A DNA stretch of 64,000 nt from assembly GCA_002436415.1 (NCBI GenBank), contig DJMA01000050.1, forward strand, positions 1-64,000. Direction: 5' to 3'. The translations under genes were made by a program, and so were the position numbers. The stretch is from Bdellovibrionaceae bacterium UBA6502. GTDB lineage: Bacteria; Bdellovibrionota; Bdellovibrionia; Bdellovibrionales; UBA840. This document shows, piece after piece, positions 51,285-59,419 of this stretch; position 1 is the stretch's first letter; each line of letters begins with the position of its first letter. The notes under the pieces are model-generated. The model did no database searches and was not told the origin of the DNA. It saw only the letters and a program-made list of their open reading frames with translations.

Positions 51285-52100
51285 TTGAGTTTACAGGCAG
51301 TCAAACCTATTTTTCGTTTAAGTGCTTTTAGTACAAAGGCCTTTACTAGTTTAGAAAAAAACTTTCATATTTTTTTACAGCGTTGGTTCCTAAATTCTTT
51401 TGAGATCGTGGTTCAGCCAATCCTTTATTTTGTGGCCTTTGGCTTTGGCCTACAAAAGTGGATCGGTAGTATTGATGGTCAGGATTATCCATCTTATGTT
51501 CTCACTGGAATTTTGATGGCCACCTCAATGTCGACCAGTATTTACGAGTCTGCTCAAGGTGTTTATCAACGTTATTTTACCGGAGACTTGTACCTTTTGT
51601 TAAAGACTTGCCCGGTTCGCTTTGAGCATATGTTGTTTGGCGAGTTTTTGTGGAGTATTTTTCGTGCGACCTTAGCATTTTCTATGCTTTTAATAATCGG
51701 AAGTTCCCTAGACTTGATAGCTGTAACTGATTTTTTACCTTTGATAGCTATTTGTATTTGGCTATCTATCTTTTTTTCCAGCTTGGGACTCTTGTTAAGT
51801 TCCTTGGTCAGGTCGTATTCTCAAGTTTATCAATATCTACCTTTAATTGTGATTCCACAGTTTCTTTTTTGTGGTGTGTTTTTTCCAATAGAAAGACTTC
51901 CAGAAACTCTTGCTAGGTTTGTTGCGGTTCTACCGGTAAGTATAGCGGTGGACTGGGCTCGAAAAGCTAGTTTTATGGATGAAAGTGTATTGTCATTTTC
52001 CTATGTTTTTCTCTATCTATTGTTGAGCTTTTTTATGTTCAATTTTGCCAGCAAGAGAATTGGGGAAACTTTGAATAAAAAGTCTGAGGTGATGAAGTGA
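51285..52100 (+). CDS. ABC-2 type permease, NodJ-like
   Basis: The 271-residue protein has six hydrophobic segments and the ABC-2 pattern: YPSYVLTGILMATSMSTSIYE in the first half, and near the end FLFCGVFFPIERLPETLARF followed by LPVSIAVDWAR, typical of NodJ and polysaccharide or drug exporters. The start is TTG after GGGGGGGAG. It follows the degenerate ATPase by 20 bases and overlaps the epimerase gene by four, so the three are one transcription unit. Substrate unknown. Confidence 0.9.
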   Translation: MSLQAVKPIFRLSAFSTKAFTSLEKNFHIFLQRWFLNSFEIVVQPILYFVAFGFGLQKWIGSIDGQDYPSYVLTGILMATSMSTSIYESAQGVYQRYFTGDLYLLLKTCPVRFEHMLFGEFLWSIFRATLAFSMLLIIGSSLDLIAVTDFLPLIAICIWLSIFFSSLGLLLSSLVRSYSQVYQYLPLIVIPQFLFCGVFFPIERLPETLARFVAVLPVSIAVDWARKASFMDESVLSFSYVFLYLLLSFFMFNFASKRIGETLNKKSEVMK

Positions 52101-53077
52101 AAGTTTTAGTAACTGGGGCAACTGGTTTTTTAGGTGGGGCACTTTGTAAGGCTTTGGTTAAAAAAAACTATGAAGTCTATGCCTTAAAACGTTCAAATAG
52201 CGACACAGAAATGTTAGATGATCTATCGATTCAATATGTAGCAGGAGATGTAACTAATCGTGAGTCTGTTTTTAAAGCTATAGAGGGAATGGATCTTGTT
52301 TTTCACCTTGCTGGCCTCATAGCTTATGAGCCGAGTAAAAGAGCATTGATGGATAAGGTGAATGTTGAAGGGACTAAAAACGTCGTAGATGCTTGTGTTG
52401 AGTTTAAAGTGAAGCAACTTATGTATGTTAGTTCTGTGGTTGCTATTGGCGCAAGTTTTGATGGTGAACCATTAAATGAGGAAAGTGAGTGGAATATCAA
52501 TCACTTAAATCTTGGTTACTTTGATACAAAAAAAGAGGCAGAGGAGCTTGTTGTAAGTGCCGTTACAAACCACGGTTTAAAAGCATACATAGTTAATCCT
52601 TCAACAATCTACGGACCGGGAGATGCTAAAAAAGGCTCTAGGTCCACGCAGAAGAAAGTGGCTCAGGGAAAGTTTCCTATATATCCTCCTGGTGGTGTAA
52701 ATGTTGTTTCTGTGGATGATGTGGTTGAGGGAATGTTTCTCGCCTTAGAAAAAGGTCAGCCGGGGAGAAGGTATATTCTAGCCGGTGAAAATATCACCTT
52801 AAAAAAACTTTTCGAAATCATTGCTAGTGAGGCCGGAGTTCCAGCGCCGAAGTATCCATTACCTAAAGCTTTGATGGGAAGTTTAGGGAAAATAGGAGAT
52901 ATGGCCAACCGCTTTGGTTTTTCATTTCCATTAAACTCCGAAAACGCTTGGACAGCTCAACTTTATCACTGGTTTGATAATTCAAGAGCGAAACAGGAGT
53001 TAGGTTTCCAGCCGAAGAGTGCTCAATATGCAATTCATCAATCTATCGAGTGGATGAAGGAAAAGGGGCTTCTCTAA
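52097..53077 (+). CDS. NAD(P)-dependent extended SDR (epimerase/dihydroflavonol-reductase-like)
   Basis: The 326-residue protein has the Rossmann motif VTGATGFLGGAL (4-15), the substrate-region MYVSSVVAIG, and catalytic YFDTK (Y-x3-K). Family members act on nucleotide sugars, hopanoid precursors or flavonoid-like substrates. It has a GTG start that overlaps the permease stop (GTGA), so it belongs to the transporter operon and may modify the exported compound. Its start DNA is very like that of the TIGR01777 gene at 56097. Confidence 0.88.
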   Translation: MKVLVTGATGFLGGALCKALVKKNYEVYALKRSNSDTEMLDDLSIQYVAGDVTNRESVFKAIEGMDLVFHLAGLIAYEPSKRALMDKVNVEGTKNVVDACVEFKVKQLMYVSSVVAIGASFDGEPLNEESEWNINHLNLGYFDTKKEAEELVVSAVTNHGLKAYIVNPSTIYGPGDAKKGSRSTQKKVAQGKFPIYPPGGVNVVSVDDVVEGMFLALEKGQPGRRYILAGENITLKKLFEIIASEAGVPAPKYPLPKALMGSLGKIGDMANRFGFSFPLNSENAWTAQLYHWFDNSRAKQELGFQPKSAQYAIHQSIEWMKEKGLL

Positions 53078-53097
53078 GGAGAGGCTTGTTTTTTTAG
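53066..53097 (+). terminator. Terminator of the ABC-2/SDR operon
   Basis: CTTCTC and GAGAGG form a short stem around TAAG, partly within the stop-codon region, followed by TTGTTTTTTT. Confidence 0.55.
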
Positions 53098-53360
53098 TTA
53101 GAGTTAGTCCGAGAATTCAAAGCAATAAAATCAATTAAAGACAGGTTCTATTTGTTTTCCAGTTCTGTTCTAGGATTGGCACAAGTATGTTTTTAAGTAT
53201 GCAACAGACTAATGGTGGTAGGCCTTAATCCATACCAATCAATTTGATTGCTAGAATGGTAGGATTTGCCTAGACAAAAGTATTCTAGCTCTTGGGTAGA
53301 GCTCTTCTTATTCAACTAAGTAAAAAATCAAATATATTATATACTTAGGAGAATTGCGAC

Positions 53361-54119
53361 ATGGATAGATCTAGCCTACTTGGAATCATCATCGCCTTTG
53401 GTGGAATTGCTTTAGGAAACTTTTTAGAAGGTGGCCATTTTGGTGCATTGATTCAACTTACTGCTGCCATCATTGTTTTCGGCGGTACCTTGGGAGCAAC
53501 TCTTCTAAACTCGACAACAAGAGATCTACGAGCCGCGAAAAAGATGCTACGTTATGCATTTCGTGATGATCATGTACCGAGCAAAGCAAAGTTAATTGAA
53601 GAAATCGTGTCTTTATCTGTTGTTGCGGCAAAAGAGGGGCCTGTAGCTCTTGAAAAGAAACTGGGAGCTTTAAGTCATCCTTATATGAAAACCGTTTTTC
53701 GTTTTGTGGTTGATGGAATCGATCCTTCTCAGATGAAAGAAATCATGGAAGATCAAATTAGTATCGAAGAGGAGCAAAAGCTCGCAGGAGCAAAGGTTTT
53801 TGCAGACGCTGGAGCTTATGCACCAACTATTGGTATTTTGGGTGCGGTCTTAGGATTAATTCACATCATGGCAAACTTAACTGACACCAGTTCGTTGGGA
53901 TCAGGTATAGCCGTTGCTTTTGTTGCCACTATATATGGAGTGGCTTCGGCTAACTTATTATTTCTTCCCATATCCAATAAAATTAAACGCAAGGTCTATG
54001 AAGAGTCTAATATTCAAGAGCTAATTCTTGCAGGAGCACTTGGGGTAACTAGAGGAATATATCCAAGTTTACTACGAGAAAAGTTATTTGCTTTTCGAGC
54101 TGGAGAACAAATTGCGTAA
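53361..54119 (+). CDS. motA: Flagellar motor stator protein MotA (PomA type)
   Basis: The 252-residue inner-membrane protein has four helices (about 5-25, 30-50, 150-175, 185-205) and a cytoplasmic loop with charged residues. It has the motifs GGTLGATLLNS, FADAGAYAPTIGILGAVLGLI and AVAFVATIYGVASANL, which define the MotA/PomA family. With MotB it forms the ion channel that drives flagellar rotation. TAGGAGAATTGCGAC precedes the ATG. It overlaps motB by eight bases. Confidence 0.95.
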   Translation: MDRSSLLGIIIAFGGIALGNFLEGGHFGALIQLTAAIIVFGGTLGATLLNSTTRDLRAAKKMLRYAFRDDHVPSKAKLIEEIVSLSVVAAKEGPVALEKKLGALSHPYMKTVFRFVVDGIDPSQMKEIMEDQISIEEEQKLAGAKVFADAGAYAPTIGILGAVLGLIHIMANLTDTSSLGSGIAVAFVATIYGVASANLLFLPISNKIKRKVYEESNIQELILAGALGVTRGIYPSLLREKLFAFRAGEQIA

Positions 54120-54819
54120 GCGAAAGCATTTAGAAGAATCTGAGAATCACGAACGTTGGTTAGTCTCTTACGCAGACTTTATTACACTTTTGTTTGCCTT
54201 TTTTGTTGTTATGTACGCCATTGGTCAACAAGACATTCGCAAGGCTGAGCAGTTTCAAAAAAATGTTCGCAAGCAATTTAAAGTTTTAGTGGCTAAGGTA
54301 AAATCAGGTGGAGCAGGTTCTTCAGGAGCGGGGGGCGCGAGTGGCTTAGCCAATCCAAATGCAGGTCCTCAGGAACTCGGCGGTGCGATTAATAGTTTTT
54401 TAGAAGGTGAGATGTCAGAACGTGAAAGAACTGAGGCCATCGAAAGTTTAAGAGCTGATCCTGATGGTGTGCGAATGAGTCTTCTTAGTTCCAATTACTT
54501 CAACGAAGGCTCCTTGAAAATTAGGACAGAAGCTCTTCCTGCATTACTAAAGATTGGTAAAGTGCTGGAAAACAGTAATCGTACGGTGATCGTTGAAGGT
54601 CATTCAAGTTCTACCAAAGATGGTTTCGGCAAAAATGCTTGGGATGTTGCCGCTATTCGGGCAAACCAAATTTTAAAATACTTTGTTAAAAACCACGGAG
54701 TTGCTGAAAATAAAATTCTGAGTGTAAGTTATGGAAGAACTCGTCCGGTTGTGGATGCTCAAGATAAGAAAAATGATCGCATCGAAATATTTATTTTAAC
54801 TAAAGACCTACAGCTGTGA
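54112..54819 (+). CDS. motB: Flagellar motor stator protein MotB
   Basis: The start TTG at 54112 follows GGAG by seven bases. The 235-residue protein has its single membrane helix WLVSYADFITLLFAFFVV (16-33, given whole) with the ion-binding Asp22. A Gly/Ser/Ala-rich linker follows, then a C-terminal OmpA-like peptidoglycan-binding domain (VIVEGHSSST, AAIRANQILKYF, SYGRTRPV). A TTG at 54088 would extend it by eight residues but lacks a ribosome binding site. Together with motA it forms a complete stator; no flagellar rod or switch genes are nearby. Confidence 0.95.
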   Translation: MRKRKHLEESENHERWLVSYADFITLLFAFFVVMYAIGQQDIRKAEQFQKNVRKQFKVLVAKVKSGGAGSSGAGGASGLANPNAGPQELGGAINSFLEGEMSERERTEAIESLRADPDGVRMSLLSSNYFNEGSLKIRTEALPALLKIGKVLENSNRTVIVEGHSSSTKDGFGKNAWDVAAIRANQILKYFVKNHGVAENKILSVSYGRTRPVVDAQDKKNDRIEIFILTKDLQL

Positions 54820-54924
54820 AGGGATTGGATTTTTCCTAAAAGCAAAGAGTTCTTAGTAAATTTGTCGACCCGTTTTTAAAAGACGATTTAAAAAACATAA
54901 TATTTAAAAATCGATTATTGAAAA

Positions 54925-55497
54925 TCAGCGGAAAGGAATTTTTTCCCAAAGTTTCAAATCAAGACTTCCTAGCTTTAAAATAATATTTAGCTGTTTTTGC
55001 GCTTTTAGAATCAGTCTTTCCATCAACTCAATGCGACCGTGATTTAAACTGCAAACACCAGCTTTTTTTTCTGAAGGAAGTTTCTTTAAAATCTCAAAGC
55101 TATCTTGAATTTTACCTAGCATAGATAATTCTCTTTTCTTAAGAACTGCTAAGATGACTTTGATTAAGTTCGGATTCGCCTCATAAGTCATTGTACATGA
55201 AGGACCTTTCCCAGCCTCAATTACCACATCGTATTCTAGAAGGTCTTTCAAAGTTATACTTACCAAAGCTTTTGAGATTCCTAATCTCGCCATTAGATCC
55301 TTGGCATCGAGAGGCTTGTTGGAAAGGTAGATATGAGTCCAAATTTGACCATGGATTCTTTTAAAACCCCAATATTGAATAAACTTGCCCACTTCAAGAG
55401 CAAAGTCATTTAGCTCATCAGGAGCGATACAGCCTTTGGCTGTAGCCGTCTTCTCTGAGGGATCAGCTTGTTGGTCTACGGATTCGTCTGTCTTCAT
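54925..55497 (-). CDS. MarR/GbsR-like winged-helix regulator
   Basis: The 190-residue protein (from ATG 55497) has a winged-helix domain in the order seen in GbsR-type regulators: FIQYWGFKRIHGQIWTHIYL, DAKDLMARLGISKALVSITL, then a wing with EAGKGPSCTMTYEAN. The rest is a long helical dimerisation part. GbsR-like proteins repress osmoprotectant genes in Bacillus, but homologs regulate many things. A TTG 12 codons upstream is an alternative start. It is convergent with motB and has no partner gene on its strand. Confidence 0.78.
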   Translation of the reverse strand: MKTDESVDQQADPSEKTATAKGCIAPDELNDFALEVGKFIQYWGFKRIHGQIWTHIYLSNKPLDAKDLMARLGISKALVSITLKDLLEYDVVIEAGKGPSCTMTYEANPNLIKVILAVLKKRELSMLGKIQDSFEILKKLPSEKKAGVCSLNHGRIELMERLILKAQKQLNIILKLGSLDLKLWEKIPFR

Positions 55498-56096
55498 ATT
55501 TATATTATTATTGATTTCCTTGTAATATAGCAAGTTTGCTAAAAATATAAAACAAAATGTTTATGAATCATTTATCAAAATAAACTGAAGTGTTTCAAAT
55601 TAATATGATTTAATATTTCAAAAGCATTTCATTTAGTTTTCAATTTTTGCTTTATCCTCAAAGTTTATCGGTTGTTTGTTGTGTTTTCATTATTAAAAAT
55701 AAAGCAACGAATCAGATAGTAAGAAAAAAAGCTAGAAACCAAACTTAAGCAGGTGATTAAATTGCTTCTTGGACTTTCTCTTCATACTGAACAATAAAAG
55801 AAGTTAGCACACAATAATTTGGGGAAATCTTGAATACTAAGAATAGGCTTTATCTAACTAAAAAGCGGCTTTGAACCATAAAAAATGTTGTTTAGAAATT
55901 GAGTACTGTTTCTTCTTTTAGGTATTAGTTAATGTCTATTTAATCAAAAGTCTATTTTAGTAAAAATCATTTTGTATCAAAATAAGATGTTAAGGACTCT
56001 TAAAACAATTCTAAGTCTTTTGTTTTATCCTGTCGAAATTCAAAAAAATTGAAATATATTTGGTATTATTAAAAGAACTCAAAAGGGAGAAGTGTC
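55498..56096. other. 599-bp AT-rich divergent intergenic region
   Basis: I see no gene, RNA or repeat. It contains the promoters of the MarR/GbsR-like regulator (minus) and of the TIGR01777 gene (plus). Runs of A and T are frequent, but I find no convincing operator palindrome. Confidence 0.5.
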
Positions 56097-57458
56097 TTGA
56101 AAGTTTTAGTAACGGGTGCCACTGGTTTTGTTGGGAAAAAAATTTGCAGAAAATTGATTTTGGCAGGATATCAACTTGTCATTAGTACACGCTCAAAAAA
56201 AAGAACTGAAAAAGACTTTCCTTATCCAGCAGAAATTATTGAATGGGATTATGCGAACCAGGACTTCGATGCAAAGCACTTAGAGGGCGTAGATTCGGTG
56301 ATTCACCTTATGGGAGAGAGCATTGCCTCAGGGCGCTGGACTAGTGATAGAAAAGAGCGTCTTTACAAAAGTAGGATTGAATCAACCAATAAAATTGTGA
56401 AGGCCATTCATCAGTCACCTTCTGTTAAAAGCTTCCTTGCCGCCAGCGCGGTAGGTTATTACCCTTTTTCAGATCAAGAGGGTTTCGACGAGTCAGCAAA
56501 ACCAGGTGATAGTTTTCTTGCGAATTTATGCGTTGACTGGGAGAAGGCATCTGAAAATTTACCTAGCAAGGTGCGACGCTGTGTATTTCGATTAGGTATG
56601 GTGCTGGGTCATGGCGGTGCCATGGAAAAGCTAGAAAGCTTATTTTCATACGGCCTTACTAGTCCGCTGGGTTCAGGTAAACAATGGATGAGCTGGATAG
56701 CCATCGAAGATTTGGTCGATATCTTTTTTAAAGCCTTAACGGAAGAATCTTTCCATGGTGTTTACAATGCGGTCTCACCACACCCAGTTCGAAATAAAGA
56801 ATTTCATAAAAGTTTAGCGAAGAGTTTTTCGAGACCTTTGTTACCGAGCACGCCGAGTTTTATATTAAAAACAGTCTTAGGAGAAATGAGCCAAGTGGTT
56901 TTGGGCTCACAAAAGGTTTTGCCAAAGCGTTTATTAGAACAGGGTTTTAGCTTCCGTCGACGTACTCTAGAGGAGTGTTTTCAGCATCTTTATCCTCATG
57001 GGGCATTTACAAAAGTCGTCGAAAAAGATCTTTTCTTGGAAGGGCACGACTTATCCATATTTGATTTTTTTCAAGACGAGAAAAATTTAGACCAACTGAC
57101 TCCTGATTTTTTAAACTTTAAAGTTCTAGGGAAAAACACTCCAGAAATTCAAGAAGGAACAGAAATTTATTATCGATTAAAGTTAAATGGCATTCCTTTT
57201 CGCTGGAAAACCTTGATTCGTCGCTGGGAGCCGCCTTATTTATTTGTGGATACTCAAGAGTCAGGTCCTTACCAGGTCTGGGATCACACCCATACTTTTG
57301 AGGCCACAGATAGGGGGGTAATGGTATCTGATAAGGTCTACTGGAAGTTGCCCATTCCCTTTATTAGTCTGCCTATAGCGGGTTTTAAAGTTCGTTCTGA
57401 TGTGAAAAAAATCTTTGCGTTTCGAAAACAAAAGATGGAGGAGCTCTTTGGACGATAA
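56097..57458 (+). CDS. TIGR01777-family SDR fused to a C-terminal SRPBCC domain
   Basis: The 453-residue protein has an N-terminal extended-SDR domain (1-300) with VTGATGFVGKKI (4-15), VIHLMGESIASGRWT, SAVGYYPFSDQEG and DWEKAS, which are TIGR01777/DUF1731 landmarks. Residues about 305-450 form a second domain beginning FLEGHDLSIFDFF and ending in a SRPBCC (START-like) pattern with VWDHTHTFE. Such fusions are known. The function of the family is unclear; a lipid-like ligand for the SRPBCC part is inferred from its fold. The TTG start follows AGGGAGA. The DUF523 gene overlaps its end. Confidence 0.88.
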   Translation: MKVLVTGATGFVGKKICRKLILAGYQLVISTRSKKRTEKDFPYPAEIIEWDYANQDFDAKHLEGVDSVIHLMGESIASGRWTSDRKERLYKSRIESTNKIVKAIHQSPSVKSFLAASAVGYYPFSDQEGFDESAKPGDSFLANLCVDWEKASENLPSKVRRCVFRLGMVLGHGGAMEKLESLFSYGLTSPLGSGKQWMSWIAIEDLVDIFFKALTEESFHGVYNAVSPHPVRNKEFHKSLAKSFSRPLLPSTPSFILKTVLGEMSQVVLGSQKVLPKRLLEQGFSFRRRTLEECFQHLYPHGAFTKVVEKDLFLEGHDLSIFDFFQDEKNLDQLTPDFLNFKVLGKNTPEIQEGTEIYYRLKLNGIPFRWKTLIRRWEPPYLFVDTQESGPYQVWDHTHTFEATDRGVMVSDKVYWKLPIPFISLPIAGFKVRSDVKKIFAFRKQKMEELFGR

Positions 57459-57960
57459 AATACGAATCGGTGTTAGTTCATGTTTAATGGGTTTGGGGGT
57501 TCGCTTTGACGGAAACCACAAACATTTCCCTTGGCTTACTAAAGAGCTCTCCAAAGCCTATGAACTACAAACATTTTGCCCAGAAGTTATCATGGGCTTA
57601 GGTGTTCCGAGGCCTGCAATAGGGCTCTATATCAATGAGAAAAGCTTTGAGCTACGTCGTAATAAGGATCTGGAAAATCTATCTGAAAAAGCATTGAGCG
57701 CGTGGCAAGCTTTAAGCGATGAGCTTCTACAGTTAGATGCTTTTATTTTTAAGAGTAAATCGCCAAGCTGTGGTTTAAATAGCGCTTTTTATGACAAAAT
57801 TGATGGTGATCAAACCAAAAAAACACACCAAAAAACCGACGGTTTTTTTGTTCAGTTCTTAAAAGAAATTCATCCAGATTGTTATTTGATTGATGAGAGG
57901 TCTTTAAAAGACGATAGCCAGAAAGGGCAATTTTTAGATTATTTAAAGTCTTTGCAATAA
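57448..57960 (+). CDS. DUF523 family protein
   Basis: From TTG 57448 (GGAGGAG upstream) the protein is 170 residues. It has the conserved Cys set of DUF523: IGVSSCLMGLGVRFDG (Cys12), FCPEV (Cys44) and KSPSCG further on. The GVPRPAIGL motif is also typical. The clustered Cys suggest metal or iron-sulfur binding, but the biochemical role is not established. The start overlaps the preceding gene by 11 bases and a terminator-like hairpin follows. Confidence 0.9.
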   Translation: MDDKIRIGVSSCLMGLGVRFDGNHKHFPWLTKELSKAYELQTFCPEVIMGLGVPRPAIGLYINEKSFELRRNKDLENLSEKALSAWQALSDELLQLDAFIFKSKSPSCGLNSAFYDKIDGDQTKKTHQKTDGFFVQFLKEIHPDCYLIDERSLKDDSQKGQFLDYLKSLQ

Positions 57961-57989
57961 AAAACTTAAGCTTCCAGGTCCTTTAAGGT

Positions 57990-58020
57990 TAAAACAGAGC
58001 CACTCCAAATAGAGTGGCTC
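57990..58020 (-). terminator. Terminator of the secreted protein gene on the minus strand
   Basis: GAGCCACTC and GAGTGGCTC form a perfect 9-bp stem with a six-base loop. On the minus strand it is followed by TGTTTT. It lies 20 bases after the stop at 58041 and may also slow plus-strand readthrough. Confidence 0.75.
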
Positions 58021-58040
58021 ACACCTAAAAGCTTAAATTA

Positions 58041-58862
58041 TTATCCACAATTTCCGGCACGCTCAGCGATGTTCTCACCAAGAATTTTTGGAAGCTCAGC
58101 TTTGCGGGCAGCTTCTAATGAGCTATGTTGACCAGCTTCAACACTTGAACGAACCATTTGCATACCTGCAATAATTCCATCAAGGTTTTCAAAAGTTCTA
58201 GCCACTTCTAGAGGACCGTAACCTTTGTTAGCATAAACCATGGCCAAGCCATTTGAATAAACGTTTGCAGGAGTAGTTGAAGCAAAGTTTGGAACGTTAT
58301 TTGTAGAACCTAATTCTAAAGTTAAAGCTAAAACAGCCTCTTCTAAGAATTTTTTAGCGTCTTTTGACTCGCCTCTAACTTCGTTAGCAGCTTCTAATTC
58401 AGCAATAAGTTCAGGGCTTCTTAAAGTAGCAATAGCTTCTGCTAAGAAAGCAACTAAGTAAGAGTTTTTAGCGTTTTCAAGATTGCTTTTTAATTGTCTT
58501 GCAAAAGCTCCTTTTGATAATTCTTTAGTACCTAAAAGAGTAGTAAAGCTTTCACCCAGATTAGATTCAGTGATTGTTGCTTTAACTTGATTCGTTAAAC
58601 CTTTTACACTGATTGATCCAGATTTAGTTACAACGCCTCTCATACCTTCTAATGCTTTAACAACACGTTGGTCTTTAAAAGATTTTACGTTGTTAGCAGC
58701 ACTATTGTACTGTTGCATAGCTTCTTGAGATTTTTTAGCCATAAGTTCTGGGCTTCTCATTGCTTCAACGGCATTGTTTCTTTTTTCAACGGCCTTTCTT
58801 TGTGCGTGTGCTGTGCTAAAAGTTAAAGTAGCAACTGTTAGTCCTAATAAGATTTTTTTCAT
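58041..58862 (-). CDS. Secreted helical protein of unknown function
   Basis: The 273-residue protein has a signal peptide (MKKILLGLTVATLTFSTAHA). The mature part is rich in Ala, Glu and Lys helices. A short motif occurs twice: AMRSPELMAKKSQEA near residue 34 and TLRSPELIAELEAA in the middle, hinting at an internal duplication. One Cys is the penultimate residue. TTAGGAGGAAAAGCTA precedes the ATG, a strong ribosome binding site. No family is recognised and no partner gene is evident. Confidence 0.75.
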   Translation of the reverse strand: MKKILLGLTVATLTFSTAHAQRKAVEKRNNAVEAMRSPELMAKKSQEAMQQYNSAANNVKSFKDQRVVKALEGMRGVVTKSGSISVKGLTNQVKATITESNLGESFTTLLGTKELSKGAFARQLKSNLENAKNSYLVAFLAEAIATLRSPELIAELEAANEVRGESKDAKKFLEEAVLALTLELGSTNNVPNFASTTPANVYSNGLAMVYANKGYGPLEVARTFENLDGIIAGMQMVRSSVEAGQHSSLEAARKAELPKILGENIAERAGNCG

Positions 58863-59355
58863 TAGCTTTTCCTCCTAATAATTCAAGCTTTAAGGTACAT
58901 TCACCGCACAACTATAGTGCAAAAGGAGTACCGTTTTTTTTGCTTTAGATGGCCTTATATTAAAGCTAGAAAAGCATTTTACCTAGTGAGAATCGGTGAT
59001 TAGAAAAATTGACAAAAATGGTTAGACACTAGACAGATCGCGGCAAATCCCCCAAATAAACTGTTAAATATTTTGCGATTTTAGAAAAAATTTTATGAAC
59101 ATCAGAGCTATTTTTGCTTTCAAAATAATGCCTAATATGAAAAATAAGCTACGCTTAGAACGCTTTGTTGAAATAATTACTTAAATTAGATTTGTTGAGC
59201 AAAAGCAAAGGTAGATAGTTTTGTTTTTGTGCCTTTTGAATTCTGCAAAAAAAGCTGGATCTATTATGGTTAAGAATTAGTTGATAGATCCAGAGTAAAG
59301 AATTTAGAGTTAAAACTTATTAGTATACTGGCTTTGATGGTTTGCAAGGTTTTAT
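58863..59355. other. Gene-free region between two minus-strand genes
   Basis: No supported gene or RNA in these 493 bases. The part nearest 58863 should hold the promoter of the secreted protein gene. TTGACA at about 59008 on the plus strand resembles a -35 box but has no good -10 partner. Confidence 0.5.
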
Positions 59356-59390
59356 AAAAAAATCCCTCAACCTTTTGATTGAGGGATTTT
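59356..59390 (-). terminator. Terminator of the giant minus-strand gene
   Basis: AAAATCCCTCAA and TTGAGGGATTTT form a perfect 12-bp stem with an eight-base loop, flanked by an A run that reads as T on the minus strand, 30 bases after the stop. Confidence 0.92.
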
Positions 59391-59419
59391 AAGAGTTTAC
59401 GAAATATTATTTGAGTGTC

